Part shown: one piece after another, positions 27,992-36,938 of the stretch
How the letters are laid out: each line of letters opens with the position of its first letter
Numbering within the stretch: the first letter of the stretch is position 1
From: Tolypothrix campylonemoides VB511288
Lineage (GTDB): Bacteria > Cyanobacteriota > Cyanobacteriia > Cyanobacteriales > Nostocaceae
Reading direction: 5' to 3'
Assembly: GCA_000828075.3 (NCBI GenBank)
Contig: JXCB02000027.1
Coordinates: forward strand, 467,701 to 531,700
Length of the DNA: 64,000 nt
Translations under genes and position numbers: made by a program
The notes under the pieces: generated by a model
Seen by the model: the letters and a program-made list of their open reading frames with translations, nothing else
Databases searched by the model: none
What the model was told of the DNA's origin: nothing

Positions 27992-30472
27992 TTATTTGTT
28001 GGAATATCCCAAAGTCGCTACATCTGGCAATGTTTTTCCATCTCCATTCACAAAAGCCCAACGACTGATAACTCGTCCTCCGTTTTCCAAGCTTCCTGAT
28101 ACCCATTGTGGTACAAAGCCATAACCTCCTTCTTCCCATTGTCCTGACTCAATAGTCCAGAATTTTTTACCTTTATTTCCTCCATTGACACGCCATGCAA
28201 GGTTAGGGAAATAATAATCTCCTGCTTTTAAGGAGCCTAATTGTGACTTTAATTCTGGGATTGCATTCAAAGCAATCGCTCCCTCATAAATCGTCTTATT
28301 ACCAGCACGACTAAATTGTATTTTTCCTTCCGCTCCACCTGATGGAGTAGCATTCATTTTCATCAAAGGTGGATTCAGAGTTGCATTGGTTGGATAATAT
28401 CCCTGATGATTTGTACCAGGAGCACGATATCTCCACAACTCACTGTTATTTCCCGTACTATACGTAGCAAAAAATTCATAATCTACATCTGCAGCCAAAG
28501 CTTTTTCATAATGCGGGTAAGCTTTTAGCAAGTCATCAGGATTATTTTTCGTGCAATCGATATTAAGAAATAATCCATCTCTATTATCATCACCTTTAGC
28601 GCCATCAACTCGATTTTTTCTGAACCATTCAAAACTAGGATTAAATGGAGGAAATGGTGCATGATTATCGTCTGCAACTTCCCCAGCAAAATACAAGTTA
28701 TTCGCATCCCATGCTACTTTGAACTTATATGCTCCATCACCCATCGTTGTGGCAATGACATCAGACCAGTCATTCAAATTACCATCTACATTTATGGTCT
28801 TTTTTGGAGCATACGCTGATTGTATTTTCCAAGAGCCAGTTTGCGGTGATGATTTCCCGTTGATTGATAAAGAGTAGCTAATGTTGTAATTGTTATCGCT
28901 ATTTGTAGAGAAAGAATTGATTGGTAAGCTGATAATTCTCTGTTCGCCTGGTTGTAAGTTTTCAAATCCGATAGTGTTGGTCGCTAACGTCCATCCGTTG
29001 GGAGGATTTATTGTTAACTTTCCACTCCGAGGTTGATTGACGACATTTTCGACTTTTATGTCAATTGTTCTACCTTTTGTAACAGGTCCTGATAAGGATA
29101 ATGCTGTTACTTTTATTTCTGTTTTTAATTGAAAATTCGCATTTTGTAATATCTGCTTTAACTTGGAAGCTGGCATATCAGCTACTATATATACAACTTC
29201 TACTGGATTCAAAGGAATGTTATTCAAATTGTTGATTCTATTTCCTCTGTAATCGTAGACTTGTACACCTGCCCCATTGATAGACATAGTCCCAGAATAC
29301 TCATCAGAAGGAAGATTTCCTTTCGCTTGACTACCTCCATTGGGATTCCAAGGATTACCTATATTACCATAAAATGGACCATTGACAAATACCGCTGCTC
29401 TAGCACGCTTATCTGCTGAATAATCGTTTTCAAAAACGATTCCCCACATCGATTTTGAATTAGGAAATACATCATCTACTATTTTGGTTCCTTCCAAAAC
29501 CCGAGTCATGGTTTTATATGCATCCTTTGCAGCATTATTGTCTTTTATATCGTGCATTCCATGCCCACTCCAGTTAAACCAAAAAGCTCTTACGGGTCTT
29601 TGAGCATAATGACCAGCTAACATATGTAGAAGGAAACTGGAGGGTATTGTACGAGCTACCCATATATCTTTATCTGAAGAGAACATTTCACGATATGTTC
29701 CAAACTCTGTTTGCCATGCTCCTGCCTTCCCTTGTGTCTTAGAAAATTTTTGGTCTAATTTTAATTGCATTAATGTACTATGGAAGGCACTCGGACTAGG
29801 AAAAGCATATGCATGGTTTACAGAGCCATCCACATACCCTATATCATTTCCCTTAGCATACATAATATCTCTGCTATATGCTACAGAACCTCCACCAATT
29901 AAATTAACATTTGGAAAATCAGCTTTTACCTTTTTCCAAATTCGTTTAATCATGTCTCTGTATTCTTCGGCAGTACCACCGTTCCATGCCCATTCATCAA
30001 CCCATGGTTCATTCCAATGCTCATAATAAGGCATCAAATCATGAGTAGCCGCTACCCAGTCATAGAATTTTTGTATGTAAGCATCCATATCTTTTGGCGG
30101 TCCTAATTTGTCTTTTTCTTTCCAATCTGATGGATAAAAAAGAATTTGTAATGAAGATACCCCATAACTTTTTAAAGTATTTATCCTGTTTCTTAAAATA
30201 CTAGAATCACCTTTCCAAGGGTCAAAATCTACTTGTATACCACGAACCCATTTGACTCCAAGTTCTTGAGATACTGGACCGACAATCTTTGGATCACTAT
30301 AACCAAATTCTAAACCGAAGGGAGAATTAGGAGCTAAGCCAGTGTACCTTGGAGGTAATTGTGCATAGCTATAACTTTTTAGGGTTAACAATAAGTACAA
30401 AAATCCCACAAGTAAACTTTGCCCTAAGTACTTAAAGCAGGCTTTTAAAGCAAGTGTTTTTTGTTTTTTCAT
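27992..30472 (-). CDS. Secreted multi-domain glycoside hydrolase
   Basis: 826 residues. A signal/anchor segment (about 10-37, ending SYAQ) leads into a TIM-barrel clan-A glycosidase domain. The acid/base Glu is probably E155 (HWNEPW) and the nucleophile E256 (WQTEFG), as in GH39/GH5-like enzymes. Residues about 450-545 look like a NEW3-type beta-sandwich (GPVTKGRTIDIKVENV, LQPGEQRIISLPI). The last about 260 resemble a CBM9-type sugar-binding domain (INVDGNLNDWSD, NNLYFAGEVADDNHAPF). It is probably exported to act on or remodel polysaccharide. Family number uncertain. Confidence 0.82.
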   Translation of the reverse strand: MKKQKTLALKACFKYLGQSLLVGFLYLLLTLKSYSYAQLPPRYTGLAPNSPFGLEFGYSDPKIVGPVSQELGVKWVRGIQVDFDPWKGDSSILRNRINTLKSYGVSSLQILFYPSDWKEKDKLGPPKDMDAYIQKFYDWVAATHDLMPYYEHWNEPWVDEWAWNGGTAEEYRDMIKRIWKKVKADFPNVNLIGGGSVAYSRDIMYAKGNDIGYVDGSVNHAYAFPSPSAFHSTLMQLKLDQKFSKTQGKAGAWQTEFGTYREMFSSDKDIWVARTIPSSFLLHMLAGHYAQRPVRAFWFNWSGHGMHDIKDNNAAKDAYKTMTRVLEGTKIVDDVFPNSKSMWGIVFENDYSADKRARAAVFVNGPFYGNIGNPWNPNGGSQAKGNLPSDEYSGTMSINGAGVQVYDYRGNRINNLNNIPLNPVEVVYIVADMPASKLKQILQNANFQLKTEIKVTALSLSGPVTKGRTIDIKVENVVNQPRSGKLTINPPNGWTLATNTIGFENLQPGEQRIISLPINSFSTNSDNNYNISYSLSINGKSSPQTGSWKIQSAYAPKKTINVDGNLNDWSDVIATTMGDGAYKFKVAWDANNLYFAGEVADDNHAPFPPFNPSFEWFRKNRVDGAKGDDNRDGLFLNIDCTKNNPDDLLKAYPHYEKALAADVDYEFFATYSTGNNSELWRYRAPGTNHQGYYPTNATLNPPLMKMNATPSGGAEGKIQFSRAGNKTIYEGAIALNAIPELKSQLGSLKAGDYYFPNLAWRVNGGNKGKKFWTIESGQWEEGGYGFVPQWVSGSLENGGRVISRWAFVNGDGKTLPDVATLGYSNK

Positions 30473-31078
30473 AGAGAGTAAAGATTCAGTAAAACAATAA
30501 CTTTTGATTTCCTTTTTGTTGTATTCCAGTAAACTTCTGTGTGAAGTGGAGTGTTTTATTTTTCTATTTGTAGAAGATTAGTTACAATTGCATTCTAAAT
30601 ATAGACTGAAAGTGTACTTTTGGGTGAAATGGTAACAACGGTTTTCTTTCAGGTGGGCATTGACCAATATCTTAAAGATCCATAACATTGGCTTTTAGAG
30701 CGGTTTGCAACCCGGAGTAAGATACAGCAAAAAAATAATGAACCACAGATGGACACAGATGGACACATATGAATACTTAAGTAAGTAAACGAGAAAAAAT
30801 CAAATTATGTAAAGAAAAGTAAAGCTTGAAAATTAGTTGGTAGTAAGCGCTTTAGCGTGCCTCCGTAGGAGGAGCTACGCTAACGTCGTTAAGCGTACCG
30901 CAGGCAAGACAGCGCTTACTACGCAGCTTTAACGTTTAATTATTTACACCGACCTAGTTACTTCATTCAAACGAGAAGCGCTATGGAGGCAAGGAACACC
31001 CTAGAATTTGTGGTTTAATCATAAGAATTAGCGCTGTCATAAAGAAGTTTTTGCAACACAATCATTAGTTTCACAACT
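30473..31078. other. Gene-free stretch with repeats
   Basis: It contains the CACAGATGGA repeat (30739-30775) directly beside MITE family 1 copy 2 (30781-30961). The rest is A/T-rich leader of the glycosidase gene and of recJ, with no gene supported. Confidence 0.7.
30781..30961. mobile_element. MITE family 1, copy 2 (181 bp)
   Basis: Starts GTAAGTAAACGAGAAAAAAT and ends CACCGACCTAGTTAC, with the same ends and GTAGTAAGCGCT...AGCGCTTACTAC core as copy 1 (9361-9486). The centre is longer and contains a nested GCCTCCGTAGGAGGAGC hairpin. Non-coding. Confidence 0.85.
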
Positions 31079-33208
31079 GTGTTAGACCAATCTACGCCTG
31101 AATTTTCCCGTCTTCATCGACGACTACCTGATCAAAGGTGGCAAATTTCCCCTCAAAAAACAGAATTGGCGCAAAAGCTGGCGGAAATTACAAATCTACC
31201 GCCCTTGATCAATCAACTGTTGATAAATCGAGATATTGAAACAAAAGAACAAGCGCAAGCTTTTTTAAATTCAGGAGATTTAATCTTACCTTCGCCCTTG
31301 GATGATTTTCCTGATTTAGCAATGAGTCTGGAGTTGTTGGAGTGGGCGATCGCCTCTCAACAAAAAATCGCCATCTGCGGTGACTACGATGCTGATGGAA
31401 TGACAAGCACTGCTTTACTTTTGCGTAGTCTGCGTTGGTTGGGCGCTCAAGTCGATTATGCTATTCCCAGTCGGATGCATGAAGGCTACGGTATCAACAA
31501 ACGCATTATTGAAGAATTCCAGAGCTTTGGCGTAGGATTGGTTCTGACTGTGGATAATGGTATCTCAGCCTTTGAACCAATTGCCAGAGCCAGAGAACTT
31601 GGTCTAAAAGTCATTATCACCGACCACCACGACATTCCTCAACAATTACCCCCAGCTAACGCTATTCTCAATCCCAAACTTATACGAGAATCTTCACCTT
31701 ATCGCGGTATTGCTGGTGTTGGCGTCGCCTATATTTTGGCTGTATCCCTCGCCCAAAAACTAGGACAGGCTAATGATGACATATTAGCTGCGATGCTGGA
31801 ACTGTTTACATTGGGAACCATCGCGGATTTAGCACCCTTGACTGGTGTTAACCGCCACTGGGTAAAAAGTGGTTTGCAGCAGTTACCCAAATCTAAGCTT
31901 GCTGGAGTACAGGCGTTGATTCAGGTGTCTGGGGTGCAGACGAGTGGAGCTAGAGGACACGGGGACGAATCAATTCAAAATTCACAATCTGCCCTTCAGG
32001 CACGCTACGCGAACAAAATTCAAAATCAAAAATCCTTAAAGCCCGAGGATATTGGCTTTCGGTTGGGTCCGCGAATTAATGCAATTGGTCGGATTGCTGA
32101 CCCACAAATTGTTATAGAATTGCTAACGACTGACGATATGGGAATAGCGCTGGAAAGAGCTATGCAGTGCGAAGCCATTAACCGCCAGCGTCGGGAAATG
32201 TGCGAGCAAATTGAGCAAGAGGCAATAGCAATCGTAGAAACAGAATACTTTGCTTCTCTACCACAAGACCGTGTACTAGTTATTGTGCAACGTAACTGGC
32301 ACCACGGTGTAATTGGTATTGTTGCTTCTCGCTTGGTGGAACGTTACGGTGTGCCGGTGTTTATTGGTACCTTTGAGGATGAAGCCCACATTCGCGGTTC
32401 AGCACGTGGAATTCCAGAGTTCCATGTATTTGATGCTTTAGAGTATTGTCAGGACTTGCTTGGCAAATTCGGCGGACACAAAGCTGCTGGGGGATTTTCT
32501 TTACCATCAGAGAATTTGGAGAAATTGCGATCGCGTCTGAGTGAGTTTGCTAACTTTTGTCTTGAACTCCAGCACCTCAAACCACTTTTGAAAATCGACA
32601 CTCAAGCCAACCTCAATCAAATTCATTACCAGCTTTATCAACAGCTGAATGTTTTGCAACCTTGTGGTATCGACAACCCAGAACCAGTGTTTTGGACACC
32701 GAATGTTCAAATCCTTGAGCAACAAATTGTGGGCAAGGGTCATCTCAAGTTAACCGTATCACAAACTATTGATGATTTGCCGTCCAAAATTAAGGCGATC
32801 GCTTGGCGCTGGCGTGACTATTTTCCCCTACCACCGCGACTTGATATTGCTTACAAATTACGAGAAAATCACTATAATGGCAACACGACTATAGAGTTGG
32901 AGTTAGTTGGCGTTAGGCTCCCAACTCAGTCTCACATTTTTTTTGCTTCACCACCAACGCCGTTAAGAACCACCATTGAGTATAATCAACGCCACTACAC
33001 TTGTGGTATCTATAAAAATGGCTCTGTACCAGAATTAAGAATTGGATATCCCGAAGGCAAAATCTTAGCTGTTGAGCTAGGACACACTATCGCTTTGTTA
33101 GGAACTAATCGTCAAGAGGCTATAAAGGTTGATGTTTCTCAACCCGAATACAACATGATCATTCAAACTGCGCTTCAAGCTTTATCAGTTCTTAGCAAGG
33201 AGTACTGA
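31079..33208 (+). CDS. recJ: Single-stranded-DNA-specific exonuclease RecJ
   Basis: 709 residues from a GTG start. DHH-family motifs: CGDYDADGMTSTALL, VDNGIS, TDHHDIP and, in the DHHA1 domain, HHGVIGIVASRLVERYG, RGSARG and FGGHKAAGGFSL. RecJ degrades single-stranded DNA 5'-3' in recombination and mismatch repair. A stretch of about 26 residues (QNSQSALQARYANKIQNQ region, DNA about 31970-32035) is built from the ATTCAAAATTCAAAAT intergenic repeat inserted in frame. All catalytic motifs are intact. Confidence 0.96.
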   Translation: MLDQSTPEFSRLHRRLPDQRWQISPQKTELAQKLAEITNLPPLINQLLINRDIETKEQAQAFLNSGDLILPSPLDDFPDLAMSLELLEWAIASQQKIAICGDYDADGMTSTALLLRSLRWLGAQVDYAIPSRMHEGYGINKRIIEEFQSFGVGLVLTVDNGISAFEPIARARELGLKVIITDHHDIPQQLPPANAILNPKLIRESSPYRGIAGVGVAYILAVSLAQKLGQANDDILAAMLELFTLGTIADLAPLTGVNRHWVKSGLQQLPKSKLAGVQALIQVSGVQTSGARGHGDESIQNSQSALQARYANKIQNQKSLKPEDIGFRLGPRINAIGRIADPQIVIELLTTDDMGIALERAMQCEAINRQRREMCEQIEQEAIAIVETEYFASLPQDRVLVIVQRNWHHGVIGIVASRLVERYGVPVFIGTFEDEAHIRGSARGIPEFHVFDALEYCQDLLGKFGGHKAAGGFSLPSENLEKLRSRLSEFANFCLELQHLKPLLKIDTQANLNQIHYQLYQQLNVLQPCGIDNPEPVFWTPNVQILEQQIVGKGHLKLTVSQTIDDLPSKIKAIAWRWRDYFPLPPRLDIAYKLRENHYNGNTTIELELVGVRLPTQSHIFFASPPTPLRTTIEYNQRHYTCGIYKNGSVPELRIGYPEGKILAVELGHTIALLGTNRQEAIKVDVSQPEYNMIIQTALQALSVLSKEY

Positions 33209-33249
33209 GTTGCGAATCATTTCTATTTTTATTTCTATTCAATACGCAT

Positions 33250-33269
33250 GGGCGCAAGGCACTGCGCCC
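33250..33269. terminator. Short hairpin between convergent recJ and psb30
   Basis: GGGCGCA and TGCGCCC pair around a 6-nt loop, between the recJ stop and the psb30 stop. There is no clear U-tract on either strand, so termination is tentative. Confidence 0.35.
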
Positions 33270-33286
33270 CTACGTACTCAGCACTC

Positions 33287-33418
33287 TTACAGGTCGCCGT
33301 TACGAAATGCCAGCACAAAAATGACCGCTGGACCGGCTAACATGATGAGTGCGACAGAAACGAGCTGGAAAATAACTTCCCAATGAATGTTGCCTAAAGT
33401 ACTGGTTAAAGCTTCCAT
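33287..33418 (-). CDS. psb30: Photosystem II protein Psb30 (Ycf12)
   Basis: A 43-residue membrane peptide: [20 protein letters not shown], then a hydrophobic span ending [11 protein letters not shown] and RNGDL. This matches Psb30/Ycf12, a single-helix subunit at the edge of photosystem II in the thylakoid membrane. GGAGG lies 4 nt before the ATG. It is easily missed by gene callers because of its length. Confidence 0.88.
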   Translation of the reverse strand: MEALTSTLGNIHWEVIFQLVSVALIMLAGPAVIFVLAFRNGDL

Positions 33419-33564
33419 TTTTCCTCCCAAAGGAAATGATATAACTGCAAATCCCGCAATTGATCATATCCGGCGATCGCCCACTCTCTTTAATTTACTT
33501 AATAAAAGTATAGAAAAAACTATAAAAATTAAAAAAACAGTACCGTTTAGAACAGGTTTTAGTC

Positions 33565-33915
33565 ATGGCAACTTGGAAATGTGTTAAGCAATGTGGAGCC
33601 TGCTGTCATCTTGACCCAGCAGATCGTCCAGACATATATGAGTATTTATTACCAGAGGAACTGGAATTGTATCTGAGTATGGTAGGTGAAGGAGGATGGT
33701 GTGTGAATTTCGACAAAGATTCGCGAGAATGTCGAATTTACTCAAACCGTCCGCGATTTTGCCGTGTGGAACCAGAGGTGTTTGAGGAGATGTACGGTAT
33801 TGACCCTGAAGAGTTAAACGATTTTGCCATAGAGTGCTGTTATCAGCAAATAGAGGGGGTTTATGGCGACAGAAGTTTAGAGATGTTACGCTTCGACCGA
33901 GCAGTGGGTATGTAA
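33565..33915 (+). CDS. YkgJ-family cysteine cluster protein
   Basis: 116 residues with the cluster CVKQCGACCHLD near the N-terminus, then CRIYSNRPRFCRVEP and a late ECCYQQ. This is the YkgJ/UPF0153 family, thought to bind zinc or an Fe-S cluster; function unknown. It is divergent from psb30, and that adjacency is a common cyanobacterial arrangement as far as I recall. Confidence 0.88.
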   Translation: MATWKCVKQCGACCHLDPADRPDIYEYLLPEELELYLSMVGEGGWCVNFDKDSRECRIYSNRPRFCRVEPEVFEEMYGIDPEELNDFAIECCYQQIEGVYGDRSLEMLRFDRAVGM

Positions 33916-34169
33916 AAGGGACTGGGGATTGGGGATTAGGGCTTCGCGGCTCGACTGAGCGTTCGATTGAGCTTCGCCGAACGTCCGAACTCCGAACAGA
34001 TTGGGGATTGGGTCAACCCTTTGCTTAATTCATCTTTGTACGACATTAAGAATCCCCATAGCATAATACCAAGTGAACTGCGTTCCTAAAATCTCTCCAA
34101 GTATAAATACAAATGCTCGGCTTAACCATCCACAATGGAATTTGAAGCGATCGCTGCGGAAGATACAAC

Positions 34170-35885
34170 GTGAACGGAGACGAGTTTGTTAAGCAGATTC
34201 AAGAGTTGCAGAAACGGATGGCTCAACTGCAACAGAATGCCAGCCAATTACCGTTACAGCAACAAAGTCAGTTGACTCAAGACCTTGAGAGATTGAGTCA
34301 TGCTTTGAGGGACTTGCAGGTAACAGAGGAAACCATCCGGCTTTTGCTGTCTGCGGTGCAGCAATCCAAAGATTCCATTATCATTACCACAGGAAAACTT
34401 GACCCACCGCACCCTAAAATTGTCTTTGTCAATGCAGCGTTTAGCCAGATGACTGGTTACACGACTGATGAAGTGCTAGGCAAAACTCCACGTATACTCC
34501 AAGGTCCCAAAACTGATCGTGGGCTGCTAGATGACTTACGTCAACACCTATCTGACGGAATACCTTTCCACGGTGAAGCAATCAATTACCACAAGGATGG
34601 CACGGAATTTTATATTGAATGGCATATTACGCCAATTCGTAATGTTAACCAGATTATCACGCATTTTGTTGCCATTCAACGAGACATTACCACTCGCAAA
34701 CTTATGGAGCAAGAACGCGATCGCTTGCTTGAGCGGGAGCAAGCGACTCGTGCCGAAGCAGAAGCGGCAAACCGAATCAAAGATGAGTTCTTAGCAACGC
34801 TTTCCCACGAACTGAGAACCCCGCTCACCCCAATTTTAGGCTGGTCAAAGCTGCTGCAAACAAACAAGCTATCGGAAGCAAAGCTTCAAGAAGCACTGGT
34901 CAAGATTGAGCAGCATGCCAAACGTCAGGCGCAACTGGTCGATGACCTGCTTGACCTCTCGCGGATCATACAAGGCAAATTATCACTCAATTTGACTTCA
35001 GTGACACTAGTCGCGCCGATCACCGCTGCTTTGGAAACGGTTCGTCTAGCGGCTGAAGCAAAGTCAATTCATATTAAGACGATGCTTGACGTGACTGTGG
35101 GACAAGTCATGGGCGATGCAAGCAGACTGCAACAAGTTTTCTGGAACTTGCTTTCAAATGCCATCAAATTCACTCCCGACGGCGGTTGTATTAAGGTGGA
35201 ACTAGAACGGGTGGAACGCTATGCCCAGATCGTAGTCAGTGACACGGGACAAGGTATTCACCCTGACTTCCTACCGTTTGTGTTTGACCGTTTCCGACAA
35301 GAAGATAGTTCCATCACGCGCCTGTTTGGGGGCTTGGGGTTGGGACTGGCTATCTCCCGACAACTTGTGGAAGCTCATGGCGGAACGCTCGTGGCAGAAA
35401 GCCCAGGCGTTGGAGGTGGGGCAACTTTTACTATCAGACTACCGCTAATGACGACTTCCCAACAGACATCAAACAGCGAACCGCCCAAACCATCGCTGGA
35501 TTTGAGTGACATAAAAGTTTTGGTGGTAGAGGATGACGCCGGTACGCGGGAATTTGTCGCCTTCGCACTAGAACAGTATAAGGCTGATGTCACCGCAGTG
35601 GCATCGGCAACTGAGGCGCTAGAAGCACTGGCTAAGGAGAAGCCAGATATATTGGTGATCGATATTGGGATGCCAAAAGTGAATGGCTACACGCTGATAC
35701 GTCAGATCCGATCAATGACGCCAGAACAAGGAGGGCTGCTTCCGGCGATCGCCCTCACGGCATATGTAGGGGAGTATGACCAGAAACAGGCACTTGCGGC
35801 TGGTTTTCAAATCCACGTCCCTAAGCCAATTGAGCCAGCCGAATTAGTTGCAGTTATTGCCCGACTTACTGGCAAAGAGCAATGA
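34170..35885 (+). CDS. PAS hybrid histidine kinase with receiver domain
   Basis: 571 residues from GTG. A short N-terminal coiled coil (about 1-50) precedes a PAS domain (about 60-170). The PAS has the LOV-like GKTPRILQGPKTDR motif but no flavin-binding Cys (GKTPR instead of GxNCR). A HisKA domain follows with H213 in LATLSHELRTPL, then HATPase with NLLSNAIKFTP, SDTGQGIHPDF and GGLGLGLAIS. A C-terminal receiver has VVEDDAG, phospho-acceptor Asp in VIDIGMPKVNG, and a Lys in VPKP. Cytoplasmic; ligand and partner unknown. Confidence 0.93.
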   Translation: MNGDEFVKQIQELQKRMAQLQQNASQLPLQQQSQLTQDLERLSHALRDLQVTEETIRLLLSAVQQSKDSIIITTGKLDPPHPKIVFVNAAFSQMTGYTTDEVLGKTPRILQGPKTDRGLLDDLRQHLSDGIPFHGEAINYHKDGTEFYIEWHITPIRNVNQIITHFVAIQRDITTRKLMEQERDRLLEREQATRAEAEAANRIKDEFLATLSHELRTPLTPILGWSKLLQTNKLSEAKLQEALVKIEQHAKRQAQLVDDLLDLSRIIQGKLSLNLTSVTLVAPITAALETVRLAAEAKSIHIKTMLDVTVGQVMGDASRLQQVFWNLLSNAIKFTPDGGCIKVELERVERYAQIVVSDTGQGIHPDFLPFVFDRFRQEDSSITRLFGGLGLGLAISRQLVEAHGGTLVAESPGVGGGATFTIRLPLMTTSQQTSNSEPPKPSLDLSDIKVLVVEDDAGTREFVAFALEQYKADVTAVASATEALEALAKEKPDILVIDIGMPKVNGYTLIRQIRSMTPEQGGLLPAIALTAYVGEYDQKQALAAGFQIHVPKPIEPAELVAVIARLTGKEQ

Positions 35886-36938
35886 CTTTGCGGTGGCTTT
35901 GGTTAGAATTTGTTGATAAGCTAAACCACATTGAATCTGCATATTTAAATTTTTTCAAATTCTTGTGGGGTGGAGAGAAGTTGCGTGCGGTGAGACAGCC
36001 CTGCAGGCGGGTTTCCCGCCGTAGGGGACTGCGAACCCGTTCGCCCTTGGCGTGCCGTAGGCATAGGGGGGTTCCCCCCGCCCTTGCAAACTTCGGAGCA
36101 TCTTGCCCGCCCGGATAATGCAAGTTAGATGTGGAACAGCTTATTAGTTGCTCAGCTAAGATTTGTCTGTTATAGCAGAAAACAGGCAAATCTTAACAGG
36201 GAACAAACTTGAAAGTTTCTCAGTGTCCAGGTTTTACGTTGAGTTTTTGTCCTAAACTAACCTAAGTTCGACATCATTCAAAGCAGACCTCACCCCAAAC
36301 CCCTCTCCAAAGTAGGAGAGGGGCTCTTAACCCTGATTCTAATGTTGCTTCTCCTTCTCCTAAAAGGCGAGGGCTATAAAATTCTTATTTGATTTTTGAA
36401 ATACACGCTTCTGTGGGCAATGCTCACTATATCTGGGTTATATCTAAGTTTTGCTAAGCATTGCCCACCCTACAGAATACTTAATTTTTTTCAACTGGTC
36501 GCGGCGTTCCTCCCGCCACTCCGGTACTGGGTACTGGGTACTGGGTACTGGGAAATTGTTCCAAAATTTGGGAGGGGTTAAAGCAGAATTCCATAATTTT
36601 TCGTTTGATATACCACTACCCCAATCCCTAATCCCCAATCCCCAGTCCCTTTTACAAATCAAACCGGATTGCTATATAACACTTGTGTGAGTCAATCACA
36701 CAACTTAGGAACACTTAAGCGTGAGACAGATAAGACGGCTAATGTCTCTGAAATTACACTTGTGCAAGTGGTTCATCCAATTGGGTGAATGCGAAATTGA
36801 GCTTAAGAATATAACCTGAAAAAAGAACTCGTTTTATAAAAATTTGTTTGCTGGATATGCAAATACAGGAAAACTGTCAAAAACTTGACAATTGTCTTTC
36901 CTGATACATCAATGACTTGTGGATAAAAAGCTTAGAGT
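35886..36938. other. 1-kb gene-free repeat region
   Basis: It holds the GGGTTTCCC palindromic repeat (35990-36046), an imperfect long hairpin (about 36159-36193, GATTTGTCTGTT and AACAGGCAAATC), a CCTCTCC/GGAGAGGGG box (36295-36325), four GGTACTG tandem copies (about 36523-36550) and CCCTAATCCCCAATCCCCAG repeats (36620-36650). No real gene. Confidence 0.75.
35990..36046 (+). repeat. GGGTTTCCC palindromic repeat, copy
   Basis: GTGAGACAGCCCTGCAGGCG followed by GGTTTCCCGCC...ACTGCGAACCCG. Same family as 11609-11664, 60091-60150, 61461-61520 and 25686-25746 (reversed). Confidence 0.85.

Noticed and set aside
34170-35885. LOV photoreceptor domain in the hybrid kinase
   Set aside because: The PAS has the LOV-like RILQGP segment but lacks the flavin-binding Cys (GKTPR instead of GxNCR).
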